Shown here in pieces: positions 1 through 7,397 of a DNA stretch of 64,000 nucleotides; position 1 is the stretch's first letter; each line of letters begins with the position of its first letter. The stretch lies in assembly GCF_024519315.1 (NCBI RefSeq), contig NZ_JANIIC010000053.1:1-64000 (forward strand). The letters run 5' to 3'. The position numbers and the translations under genes are program-made. The notes under the pieces are model-generated. The model was not told where the DNA came from. It was given only the letters and a program-made list of their open reading frames with translations, and ran no database searches. This DNA is from Streptomyces malaysiensis subsp. samsunensis. GTDB lineage: Bacteria; Actinomycetota; Actinomycetes; Streptomycetales; Streptomycetaceae.

Positions 1-144
1 CCCGCGGCGCCCGCCTTCCCCCCCCCCACCGCCCGCGGCGGGGGCACCCCACCGGGAAAACGCCCCCGCCGGAAACGCAACCCGCCGCGGAAACCGCCCC
101 GCCGAGGAGGCCGCCGGTCCCGCCTCGCCCCGGCCGTCAGGCCA

Positions 145-756
145 TCAGGCCCGGCGCGGCCGGGCGTCCAGGGCCCGCAGCGCCATATCGGCGGCGCGCT
201 CGAAGTAGCCCGGCTCCAGGGCCGCCCCACGGGCCGAGACGCGCCAGTAGACCAGCCCGCCGAGCAGATCGAGCGCCAGCTCCCGGTCGAGGTCCGGTGG
301 CAGCTCACCGCGCTCGACCGCCCGGTCCAGCACGCCGATCATGCGGGCGCGCCGCGGCTCGCCGATGCGGAGGGCGAGGGCCCGGCGCAGCTCATCGTCC
401 CGCTGCGCCTCGGCGATCAGGTCCGGCAGGATCCGCGAGAACCGCGGATGGGTCAGCCAGTCGGCGACCGCGTGCAGCGCGGCCAGCACATCGCCGCGCA
501 GGGATCCGGTGTCGGGCGGATCGGCCAGGGCGACGGTCGGCTCGGACACGACCGCGATGACCATCCGCTGCTTGGAGGGCCACCGCCGGTAGAGCGCGCT
601 CTTGCCCACCCCGGCCCGCTTGGCCACCGCCTCCATCGACAGCCGGCCGTATCCGTGCTCGGCGAGCTCGTCCAGGACGGCCTCGGCGATGGCGGCGGTC
701 TTGTCCGCGCGCAGGGTGGCGGCGCCGCTCGGGGGGCGCCGGGTGGGCTCCGACAT
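145..756 (-). CDS. TetR/AcrR family transcriptional regulator
   Basis: 203 aa. The N-terminal TetR helix-turn-helix covers about residues 18-65 and includes the typical run GVGKSALYRRWPSKQ. A C-terminal helical ligand-binding region follows (TetR_C_11-like, by the GDVLAALHAVADWL and LDLLGGLVYWR segments). The protein should be a ligand-responsive repressor. It is transcribed away from two strong GACGGTACCGTC palindromes (782-793 and 816-827), which are very probably its own operators and those of the divergent gene at 859. That divergent gene survives only as a fragment, so the regulator may have lost its original target. The ligand is unknown. Confidence 0.9.
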   Translation of the reverse strand: MSEPTRRPPSGAATLRADKTAAIAEAVLDELAEHGYGRLSMEAVAKRAGVGKSALYRRWPSKQRMVIAVVSEPTVALADPPDTGSLRGDVLAALHAVADWLTHPRFSRILPDLIAEAQRDDELRRALALRIGEPRRARMIGVLDRAVERGELPPDLDRELALDLLGGLVYWRVSARGAALEPGYFERAADMALRALDARPRRA

Positions 757-775
757 GGCTCCGAGATTAGCAGAT

Positions 776-833
776 GGACGGGACGGTACCGTCTCGTTCT
801 ATGGTGTACGGACGGGACGGTACCGTCCCGTCC
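776..833. promoter_or_regulatory. Paired palindromic operators for the adjacent TetR
   Basis: The 12-bp perfect palindrome GACGGTACCGTC occurs at 782-793 and 816-827, with centres 34 bp apart. The second copy extends to a perfect 24-bp palindrome at 810-833. The first is imperfect beyond the core. Both lie between the TetR start (756) and the ATG at 859. Two dyads in a short divergent spacer is the usual autoregulatory layout of TetR repressors. Binding by this TetR is inferred. Confidence 0.8.
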
Positions 834-858
834 ATTCGCCGTGAGAAGGAAGTACGTC

Positions 859-953
859 ATGGACGACCGCGTCAAGGTGTTCGAGCGGGCCAAGGAGCTG
901 TTGCTCGGCCACGACATGACCGGGACGCCTTCACCCCGGAGCCCGCCGGCTGA
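859..953 (+). pseudogene. Remnant of a small gene with an internal deletion (possibly SnoaL/NTF2-like)
   Basis: An ATG at 859 follows a fair ribosome site (GAGAAGGA). It opens with about 20 convincing residues, MDDRVKVFERAKELLLGHDM, and that frame then loses coding character. The +1 frame from about 919 continues as DRDAFTPEPAG and ends at a TGA at 951-953. The layout is what remains when the 5' and 3' ends of a gene are joined by an out-of-frame deletion. The opening resembles SnoaL/NTF2-like proteins, often found divergent from TetR regulators, but too little remains to be sure. It could also be a very short real peptide. Confidence 0.5.
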
Positions 954-969
954 GCCCGGCGGATCCCCA

Positions 970-1039
970 TGGGCCCGCGACGCCGGCACGGCGCCCCGGC
1001 CACCACCGGAGGTGCCCGGCATCGGACGTCGCGGGCCCA
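970..1039. terminator. Long inverted repeat between converging units
   Basis: TGGGCCCGCGACG (970-982) is exactly complementary to 1027-1039, a perfect 13-bp stem. Inside it, CCGGCAC and GTGCCCGG can pair with one bulge. It lies between the gene remnant at 859-953 and the 3' end of the minus-strand gene at 1098. It is most likely a bidirectional terminator. There is no U-tract, as is common in Streptomyces. Confidence 0.5.
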
Positions 1040-1097
1040 CGGCGTCCCATGCCGACGTCACGGGAGTGGCACGGGGGCCGGGACCCGCCGACAGCGG

Positions 1098-1610
1098 TCA
1101 GCGGAACAGCGCGTCCGGGAGGCCGGGGCGGTCGATGGCCTCCTCCAGGGCGGCGCGCAGGGTGCGGCTGTCGATGAGGGGGCCGCCGGGCCGGATCAGC
1201 CAGACATGGCCCTGCCGGACACAGCCGGGCCTGGGGCAGCGCAGCACCCGGCCCGGCCCCGCCGCGGCCACCGTGCGACGGCGGGCGTACGCCGTCCCGG
1301 CCAGCCAGCCCTTCCACTCGGCCGCGGATCCGGGCGGTACGAGGAAGGAGTGCACATGGCTGGCGGTGGCGAGCATCACCGGTCCCGCCGCGTCACGCCG
1401 CTGAAGTGCCTGGATCACCGCGGAGCCGATGTCGTCGCACATCCGCACCAGGTCGAAGACCGGGCCCACCGGCAGATCGGCGAGGCCGGTGCCGCTGGCC
1501 CACTGGAGCCGCACCCGCCCGGGGTCCTCGCTCGCGGCCAGCAGCCATTCGGCCGCGTCGGTCTCCACGGTGACCCGCATCCTGCGGTCACCGCGCGCCC
1601 CCGCGTTCAT
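1098..1610 (-). CDS. Conserved hypothetical protein coupled to an anti-sigma-type ATPase
   Basis: 170 aa. The chosen ATG (1610) overlaps the stop of the upstream ATPase gene as ATGA, so the two are translationally coupled. No enzyme motif is evident. The middle segment FLVPPGSAAEWKGW resembles a stretch seen in actinobacterial primase-polymerase-like proteins and in small hypotheticals paired with HATPase proteins, but similarity by eye is weak. A CPRPGC pair of cysteines and conserved aromatic residues are present. It is cytoplasmic, with no signal or membrane segment. The coupling suggests it works with the ATPase, perhaps as a regulatory partner. Confidence 0.7.
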   Translation of the reverse strand: MNAGARGDRRMRVTVETDAAEWLLAASEDPGRVRLQWASGTGLADLPVGPVFDLVRMCDDIGSAVIQALQRRDAAGPVMLATASHVHSFLVPPGSAAEWKGWLAGTAYARRRTVAAAGPGRVLRCPRPGCVRQGHVWLIRPGGPLIDSRTLRAALEEAIDRPGLPDALFR

Positions 1611-2032
1611 GAGGTGGCCACCAGCGGCAGGGTGAACCACACCTTCTTGCCCCGCGCTCCGGGGTCGGGCGGCTCGGTGCCCCAGTCGGCCGCCAGGTCA
1701 TCGACGATGGCCAGCCCCCGTCCGGACTCCTCGGTCGGCTCCGGTTTGCGGGCGACCGGGACCACGGGTGAGCCGTCGGCCACTTCCACGCGCAGCTCAC
1801 GGCCGAAGCGTTCCAGCGAGACGGTGATGGTGACGGTGTCGGCGGGGCCGGAGCTGCCGTGCTCCACGGCGTTGGCGAACAACTCGTTGGTGGCCAGGAC
1901 GACATGGTCCACCATCGCCCCGAGCCGCCAGTCGCGCAGATGCCCGGCGACCATCCGGCGCACCGCGGCGGCGCGGTCGGGCAGGGCGGGGAACTCCGCC
2001 CGGAAGAGCCGGCGGGTGTCCAGCGGGATCAC
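1607..2032 (-). CDS. ATP-binding protein, anti-sigma factor/RsbW-like HATPase
   Basis: 141 aa, the normal size for single-domain Streptomyces HATPase_c regulators. An N box is visible as ATNELFANAVEHG and a G1-type segment as ESGRGLAIVDDLAADWG. Such proteins are serine kinases that inhibit sigma factors or phosphorylate anti-anti-sigma partners. I chose the GTG at 2032 because GGAGGGG lies at ideal spacing and the length then matches the family. The open frame runs much further upstream (to an ATG at 2299 and beyond), but that part is low in conserved content. It overlaps the downstream hypothetical by 4 bp. No sigma or STAS partner gene is adjacent. Confidence 0.85.
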   Translation of the reverse strand: MIPLDTRRLFRAEFPALPDRAAAVRRMVAGHLRDWRLGAMVDHVVLATNELFANAVEHGSSGPADTVTITVSLERFGRELRVEVADGSPVVPVARKPEPTEESGRGLAIVDDLAADWGTEPPDPGARGKKVWFTLPLVATS

Positions 2033-2654
2033 CGTACTCTCCCCTCCGGAGCGAGGGACGGGGATCGCCGCGGCCGCCGGGCCGGTAACCGGAGCGGTTC
2101 TCGGCACGGCGACCGGCCCGGTAACCGCAGCGGTTCGCGGGCGGTCCGTGGAGACCGCGACACCACGGCTGATGGCCGTCGTCTCGCCTTCCTCATCGGC
2201 CGACGCCGGCCGGTGCGACAGTCCTGGAAAGGATCGGCTCACGGTGTCGGTCCTCACGGTCCTCGTCGGTCTGGGGGCCCGGGTGGCATACGGGCACATG
2301 GAGTGATTGATGTTCCGGTGAGCGGGTAAGCGCATTCTGGCGACCGACGGCGTGACATCTGAGCTGGTGACAGGTGGTGCGCACGCCCCACCCGACCCGC
2401 CTGGACCAGCTGCCACGGACGGAGACGGCCCGGTCGCGGTGAGTGCCGGATACCGGCATGGTTCCTCCTTCGAAGGCAGCGCAAAGCGCCATCGGTCGCC
2501 GTTCATGTAGACAAACGGTTGGACCGGCCGGTGGGCGAGAGGGCATGGGGGTTGTCCGGTTGTACGGGCGTAGTGGTTCGGGCTGTACGGTCCGGACGTG
2601 GCAAGCGTGAGCGACGGCCGCGAGGGGCGGCTCCGCCCGGGGGAAGGCTCCGGT
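2033..2654. other. Divergent spacer of about 620 bp, no convincing gene
   Basis: This separates the anti-sigma-type ATPase from the SDR gene. It holds a 19-bp direct repeat differing at one base (2082-2100 and 2118-2136, CCGGTAACCG then AGCGGTTC) with a 36-bp period, and a somewhat less GC-rich stretch at about 2300-2520 likely to carry the promoters. The minus frame is open here but has no family-like content. The 36-bp repeat period keeps that frame, so a longer repeat-containing ATPase N-terminus cannot be excluded. Confidence 0.5.
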
Positions 2655-3422
2655 GTGGACGGCAAACGGGTCCTGGTGACCGGGGGCTCCCGGGGGCTGG
2701 GTGAACAGATCGTACGGCTCCTGGCCGCCGGCGGGGCGCGGTTGGCCACGTGTGCGCGGACACCTGAGGATCTGCGGTCGCTCACGGCGTCCCTGAGCGC
2801 CGGAGGACACGGGGAGCCGTTCACCCGCGCGCTGGATGTCACCGAGCCCGAGCTGCTCGAGGAGTTCGTCGATGCCGCGGCGGAACGTTTCAGCGGTCTT
2901 GACGGCGTAGTGGCCTGCGCCGGTGGCGCCCGCGGCCGCGGCATCGAGGAGGCCAGCGCCCGGGACTGGTCGCTGACCTGGGAGATGAACGTCGGTCATA
3001 CGGCACGGCTGGTGAAGGCCGCGGTGCCGCATCTGCGCGGCGCGGGCGGCGGCTCCGTGGTGGTGATCGCCTCCATCTCCGGCTGGAAGCCGGGCCCCCA
3101 GGCCCAGTACGGGGCGGCCAAGGCGGCCCAGATCCATCTGGCGGCCGCACTCGCCCGTGAGCTGGGCCCGGACGGGATCCGGGTGAACGCCGTCTCCCCG
3201 GGGTCCATGCTGATCCCCGGGAAGCGGTGGGACCGGATGCGCACCGAAGAGCCCGAGGCGTACGCCCGGTTCATGGCCGAGCTGCCACGCGGTGAACTGG
3301 TCACCCCGTGGGAGGTCGCCCAGGTCGTGGCGTTTCTGCTGTCGGACGCCTCGAGCGGGGTCTCCGGTGCGCATCTGCCCGTGGACCGAGCCCAGAACGC
3401 CCCCACGCCGGGAGGCTATTGA
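2655..3422 (+). CDS. SDR family NAD(P)-dependent oxidoreductase
   Basis: 255 aa from the GTG at 2655, which has GGGGGAAGG at good spacing. An in-frame GTG at 2598 would add 19 unlikely residues and has no ribosome site. Classical SDR features are present: the cofactor loop TGGSRGLGEQ, the Asn of WEMNVGH, and the Ser/Tyr/Lys catalytic set in VIASISGWK and YGAAK. The usual NNAG motif is ACAGG here. The C-terminal IRVNAVSPGSM segment and gain of the terminal sheet are typical. It probably oxidises an alcohol or reduces a ketone; substrate unknown. It stands alone, followed by a MITE-like repeat. Confidence 0.9.
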   Translation: MDGKRVLVTGGSRGLGEQIVRLLAAGGARLATCARTPEDLRSLTASLSAGGHGEPFTRALDVTEPELLEEFVDAAAERFSGLDGVVACAGGARGRGIEEASARDWSLTWEMNVGHTARLVKAAVPHLRGAGGGSVVVIASISGWKPGPQAQYGAAKAAQIHLAAALARELGPDGIRVNAVSPGSMLIPGKRWDRMRTEEPEAYARFMAELPRGELVTPWEVAQVVAFLLSDASSGVSGAHLPVDRAQNAPTPGGY

Positions 3423-3500
3423 CCCCCGGCGCTCCCCCGAGCGGAGGCGCTCCGGACACCTCCCCGGCCGCTCGCGCGGAGCGGCCGGGAAGTCGCCGAG

Positions 3501-3731
3501 GGCCTGTCGTCATCTTCCCGTCGTCGCCCGAAGAGCGGCCCCGCGGCGTCGGGAGGCACCTCCCAGCGGTAGCTGGGGGAGCGTGCTCTCGGCGTGCCGG
3601 GCGGAAGTCCTCGTACTGGACGTACTTGGGCTTTCGCCCGGCGCGGCGAGAGGGGGCACCTCCCACGCCCTTGAGGCAGTGGGGGGAGCGTGCCAGACGC
3701 CGCGGGGCAGACAGGAATGTGACGACAGGCC
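3501..3731. repeat. MITE-like palindromic intergenic element, about 231 bp
   Basis: The ends are imperfect 22-bp inverted repeats: GGCCTGTCGTCA at 3501 against its complement ending at 3731. Further complementary segments lie inside: CCCCGCGGCGTC against GACGCCGCGGGG, and a central hairpin pairing GCCGGGCGGAAG with CTTTCGCCCGGC. The whole can fold into a long cruciform. It contains no ORF of note and fills the spacer between the SDR and the NsdA-like gene. Very similar hairpin segments recur between Streptomyces genes (from memory), which suggests a non-autonomous mobile element. Confidence 0.7.
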
Positions 3732-3770
3732 CGGGGCACCGGGCGGGGCGGAGCCCCGGGGCCCGGAGCC

Positions 3771-5174
3771 TCAGGCGGCCACGCCGAGCACGGTCCGGGA
3801 GCGCTGCTCGAACTCCCGGACCATGGGCTCCCCGCGGTGCGGCCGCAGCCGGGTGCGGAAGTCGCGCAGCGCCTGGATCGAGCGCTCGCTGTGCACCCCG
3901 CTGAGCGTGTCCAGCGCCTCGCTCGCGGTGCCGATGGCCTCGTCCAGCCGGTTCTGCTGGAGATGCGCCGTGGCCAGCACGGATCTGCTGATGGCCTGGC
4001 GCCGACGCCGATCGGCGTTGGCGCGCACGGATTCGGCGGCGGCGGCCTCGGCGTCGGAGGCGTTGCCGAGGTCGCGGAAGCACAGCGCCGCCTCCGCCGC
4101 CAGATAGTGGTGGTCCAGGAAGCGCACCCAGGGCGACTCCTGCTCGGGGCCCTGGCTCTTCTCCAGCTGGGCGTCGGCCGCGCGCAGCGACTTGGACACC
4201 TCCCGGGGCTGGTCCAGTGCGGCGTAGCCACGGGCGGCCATGGCGTGCAACCGCATCAGGCCCAGCGGGCTTCCGGCGTGCTTGGCCGTGGCGACACCGA
4301 CCCGGGCCAACTCGACCCCCGCCTCGGGCTGGCCCAGGTTGGTCGCCAGATGGGACAGGCCGGCCAGGATCTGACCGCCCAGGACCCGGTCGCCGCCCTC
4401 GGCGCACAGCCGCAGCGCCTGGGTCATATAGCGCTGGGCCAAGCCGTATTCGGCGTTGTCATAGCTGCTCCAGCCGGCCATCGCGGCCAGCTTGGCCGCG
4501 GCGGTGAACAGCTGGCGCCGCTCCTGCGGAGGCGCGCCGCGCTGCTGGAGCATGGGGACGACCTCGGTCGACAGATAGAGCACGATGCTGGCGCGGACCT
4601 GGCCGCCGCCGAAGCGATTGTCCATCTCGTCGAACATGTTGATCGCCGCGTGGACCTGTTCGACGCGGCCGCCTTCGGCCGCGGGTGCGAGCCGGGCGGT
4701 GTCCTGGTTCTCGACCAGCCACAGCAGCCATTCGCGCTGCGGGGTCACCAGCGCGCCGGCGACGAAGGGCACCGCACCCAGCAGGCTGCGGCGGGATATG
4801 TCGGTGGAGCCGAGTTCGGCGAGCGTGTGCAAGGTTTCGCTTACGTCCTCCCGGTAGGCCAGCGCCCGGGCGACGACCGGGCGCTGTCGGTCGGAGATGA
4901 ACCCCAGCTCGGCGGGGGCCACGGGCCTGCCGAGCCGGTGGGAGAGCACGGCGGCGATCAGCTCCGGCGTGGTGCCGCGCGGCTGTCCGCCTTGCAGCCA
5001 GCGGGTGACGGACGCCTTGTCGTAGTTCGACTCGCGTCCCTGCCTACGGCCCAGTTCATTGACGCGCAGGGCCAATGAGGCGTAGGAGCACCCGGATTCC
5101 TTCAGGGCGGCGGCCAACGCGGCGTTGGCCGCGGCGCCTTGGCGCCCGGTTACCAGCTGTGCGTGATGCGTCAC
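3771..5174 (-). CDS. NsdA-like helix-turn-helix/TPR regulator
   Basis: 467 aa. The N-terminal 60-90 residues form a helix-turn-helix-like region (YASLALRVNELGRR followed by DKASVTRWLQGGQPRG), as in NsdA-type proteins. The rest is helical tetratricopeptide-like repeats, for example AEYGLAQRYMTQALRLCAEGG and AISRSVLATAHLQQNRLDEAIGTASEALDTL. Known relatives repress antibiotic production and sporulation in Streptomyces. It is divergent from an XRE/DUF397 pair across a 278-bp spacer, so the two units may share control. Cytoplasmic. Assignment to the NsdA group is by architecture; a direct target cannot be inferred. Confidence 0.8.
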   Translation of the reverse strand: MTHHAQLVTGRQGAAANAALAAALKESGCSYASLALRVNELGRRQGRESNYDKASVTRWLQGGQPRGTTPELIAAVLSHRLGRPVAPAELGFISDRQRPVVARALAYREDVSETLHTLAELGSTDISRRSLLGAVPFVAGALVTPQREWLLWLVENQDTARLAPAAEGGRVEQVHAAINMFDEMDNRFGGGQVRASIVLYLSTEVVPMLQQRGAPPQERRQLFTAAAKLAAMAGWSSYDNAEYGLAQRYMTQALRLCAEGGDRVLGGQILAGLSHLATNLGQPEAGVELARVGVATAKHAGSPLGLMRLHAMAARGYAALDQPREVSKSLRAADAQLEKSQGPEQESPWVRFLDHHYLAAEAALCFRDLGNASDAEAAAAESVRANADRRRRQAISRSVLATAHLQQNRLDEAIGTASEALDTLSGVHSERSIQALRDFRTRLRPHRGEPMVREFEQRSRTVLGVAA

Positions 5175-5365
5175 CGTGACCGTCCCTGTGTGTAGCCACG
5201 GCGGTCTGCGGGATCCCCGTCGATCGATGCCGACCGGTCGGCCCGGGGCGTCAACGACGTTGTGGACAAAGGTGGTTGGGAGCCCTCGCCATAGAGGGTG
5301 AGATGGGTCACGTGCTCACTATGCGTGGTGAGGCCATCACCCCGCAACCTTCGTTCTGATAATTT

Positions 5366-5386
5366 CAGAGCGATCCGCTCGCTCTG
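5366..5386. promoter_or_regulatory. Inverted repeat in the divergent spacer
   Basis: CAGAGCG (5366-5372) and CGCTCTG (5380-5386) are complementary with a 7-nt centre, just downstream of an AT-richer GATAATTT. It lies between the NsdA-like gene (start 5174) and the XRE gene (start 5453). It could be an operator for either regulator, both of which commonly autoregulate. This is inference only. Confidence 0.4.
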
Positions 5387-5452
5387 TCAGTGTCATCCAT
5401 CGCGTGGCACACTGTGCAGGCATATGACAGCCATTCCTACGGGAGGCGGGAC

Positions 5453-6319
5453 GTGAGCGAGGCACGGCCGGCCGGCGCCGCCCCCACTGTTTTGCGCAGA
5501 GTTCTCGGCAAGCGACTGCGGCGTCTGCGCGAGCGGGCGAAGGTGTCGTTCGAGGAAGCCGCGAAAGCCATCGAGGTCACCCCGTTGACCGTGCGCAGGA
5601 TGGAAAAGGCGGAAGTCGGCCTCAAGATTCCTTATCTGAAGGAGTTGCTGCGGAACTACGGCGTCCGCGGCCCGGAGATGGAGGATTTCCTCGCCCTGGC
5701 GCGTGAGGCGAACCAGCCGGGCTGGTGGCATCAGTTCCGCGATGTGCTTCCGGACTGGTTCAGTGCTTACGTAAGCCTCGAAAGTGAGGCCACCGTCATT
5801 CGCGCGTACGAGCCCCACTACGTCCCCGGTCTGCTCCAGACGGAGGACTACGCTCAAGCGGTGCTACGCATGGGCTTCCCCCATGACACCGAGGAGGAGC
5901 TGGAGCGCCGGATCGCGCTGCGTGTACAGCGCCAGAGCCTGCTCACCAAGCCGGACGCGCCGACCATCTGGGCCATCCTCGACGAGACGGTGCTGCACCG
6001 CCCGGTGGGCGGCTCGCGGGTGATGCGCGACCAGATCGACCACCTGATCGGCACCTTGGAGATTCCCAAGGTCAGGCTCCAGATCATGCGGTTCGCGGCG
6101 GGGCCGCACCCCGGGGCCTTCGGCCCCTTCCACTACTTCCGCTTCGGATTCTCCGAACTGCCGGACGTCGTCTACACCGAGAGCCTCACCGGCGCGGTCT
6201 ATGTGGACAAGCCGGCCGAAGTCGTCGCCTATCTCGAGGTCCTGGACCGGATGGCGGTCCAGGCCGAGCCGATCGGCGACTCCAGCACCATCCTGGCCGA
6301 ACTGCGTAAGGAGAACTGA
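5453..6319 (+). CDS. XRE family regulator with DUF5753 (WhiJ/Scr1-like)
   Basis: 288 aa. The GTG at 5453 is preceded by GGGAGG at good spacing. The helix-turn-helix lies near residues 15-60 (LRRLRERAKVSFEEAAKAIEV, then LTVRRMEKAE). The C-terminal DUF5753 region has its typical landmarks: LESEATVIRAYEPHYVPGLLQTEDYA, LDETVLHRPVGG and PFHYFRFGF. The gene sits one base ahead of a DUF397 gene. In S. coelicolor, such XRE/DUF397 pairs (WhiJ clusters, Scr1/Scr2) influence development and antibiotic production and have been proposed to act like toxin-antitoxin pairs. A second pair occurs at 36599-37714. Confidence 0.92.
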   Translation: MSEARPAGAAPTVLRRVLGKRLRRLRERAKVSFEEAAKAIEVTPLTVRRMEKAEVGLKIPYLKELLRNYGVRGPEMEDFLALAREANQPGWWHQFRDVLPDWFSAYVSLESEATVIRAYEPHYVPGLLQTEDYAQAVLRMGFPHDTEEELERRIALRVQRQSLLTKPDAPTIWAILDETVLHRPVGGSRVMRDQIDHLIGTLEIPKVRLQIMRFAAGPHPGAFGPFHYFRFGFSELPDVVYTESLTGAVYVDKPAEVVAYLEVLDRMAVQAEPIGDSSTILAELRKEN

Positions 6320-6320
6320 G

Positions 6321-6560
6321 ATGCACGAGCCCGTCTACAGCGGAATGCCGGCCACGGACCTGGGCACGGAGGGCTGGGAGAAGCCCTGGAGCGGGTCCAA
6401 CGGCGGCACCTGCGTCGAGGCCAAGCGACTGCCGGACGGCCGGGTCGCCCTGCGCCAGTCCACCGATCCGGCCGGGCCCGCGCTGATATACACCCGCGCG
6501 GAGATGGCGTCCTTCCTGGACGCGGCGAAGGCCGGCAAAGCGGACTTCCTCATCGCGTAA
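6321..6560 (+). CDS. DUF397 small protein paired with XRE regulator
   Basis: 79 aa. The DUF397 signature is clear: WEKPWSGSNGGTCVEAKRL, then VALRQSTDP and a terminal YTRAEMASFLDAAKAGKADFL. The start ATG follows the XRE stop by one base, with AAGGAGAACTG as ribosome site, so the two are co-transcribed and probably coupled. DUF397 proteins are thought to bind or antagonise their partner XRE regulator. No transmembrane or signal segment. Confidence 0.9.
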   Translation: MHEPVYSGMPATDLGTEGWEKPWSGSNGGTCVEAKRLPDGRVALRQSTDPAGPALIYTRAEMASFLDAAKAGKADFLIA

Positions 6561-6725
6561 AGCGGCCGCACACGGCCGGTCCCCCGAAAACCACTACGCC
6601 CGCACAACCGCACAACCCCGCATCGCACTCCCGTCCCCGCCGTCCCGCCACGCACACTGAATATGCCGTGGCGGGCGGCGGTGTCGTCCCCCCTTGCAGA
6701 GCCATGGGACCGACGGGATGCCGGA

Positions 6726-7331
6726 ATGAACCTCGACCATGCGGTGGCACAGCACCGCACACTGATCGTCGAGGGCTGCGACGGAGTCGGCAGGGACGCG
6801 CTGCTGACCGGACTCGCCCGCCGGCACGGCTACACGGTCACCCGCGCCTCCCCCGACCTCCCCCATCTGGACCCGGTGCGGCCGTACCGCGAACTCCTCC
6901 AGCTCGACGGTGCGCTCGCGGTGGACGCCGGGCTGGTCGGCGAGCTCGTCTACGGACCGCTGCGCCGCGGCCACTCCCGGGTGACCTGGATCCAGGCGTT
7001 CGACTTCGCCGAGGCGGTGGCCGAGCGCGACGGCGCCTTCGTCCATGTGACGGCCCCGGTTCAGGTGCTGGAGGTCCGGCTGGCCGCGCGCGGCGCCTCG
7101 GCGGCGGACCTCGCGGAGATCGACGCCGCGGTGACCGGCTATGACCACGCCTTCTCCACCCTCGCCGAGCACGCCCCGGTCCTCACCGTCGAGGAGCAGC
7201 CGGCCCCCGGCGGCGGCCCGGATCCCGGTCCGGGCCGCGACGAGGCCGCGCCCGAGCCCCCGGTGGCCTCGTTCGCCCGGCCCCTTCCGCGTATCCGCTC
7301 CCCCGTGCCGCACTGTGCCCAGCATCGCTGA
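6726..7331 (+). CDS. Thymidylate-kinase-like protein with degenerate P-loop
   Basis: 201 aa from the ATG at 6726. In-frame ATG/GTG codons upstream would add residues with no family look. The N-terminus LIVEGCDGVGRDALL is laid out like a P-loop kinase (EGxDGxGKST), but the invariant Lys is Arg23 and the following Ser/Thr is Asp24. The middle (VGELVYGPLRRGHSRVTW) matches the dTMP-kinase-like proteins common in actinomycetes. The tail from about residue 160 is Pro/Gly-rich and likely disordered. It may have lost kinase activity. It lies between the DUF397 gene and a methyltransferase, same strand; no functional link is evident. Confidence 0.7.
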   Translation: MNLDHAVAQHRTLIVEGCDGVGRDALLTGLARRHGYTVTRASPDLPHLDPVRPYRELLQLDGALAVDAGLVGELVYGPLRRGHSRVTWIQAFDFAEAVAERDGAFVHVTAPVQVLEVRLAARGASAADLAEIDAAVTGYDHAFSTLAEHAPVLTVEEQPAPGGGPDPGPGRDEAAPEPPVASFARPLPRIRSPVPHCAQHR

Positions 7332-7397
7332 ACCACCCGGCACCGGAGCCGAGTCGGTGCCCCGCGAACCGCATACGCACGGCAGGAGACAGGCGCT

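Noticed and set aside
1..144. Sequence before the TetR gene
   Set aside because: Extremely GC-rich with homopolymer-like C runs and no coding signal. Nothing could be supported.
2193..3374. Long open frame on the minus strand opposite the SDR gene
   Set aside because: It is Arg/Pro/Gly-rich without any family-like motif and lies antisense to a clear SDR. High GC makes such shadow frames frequent.
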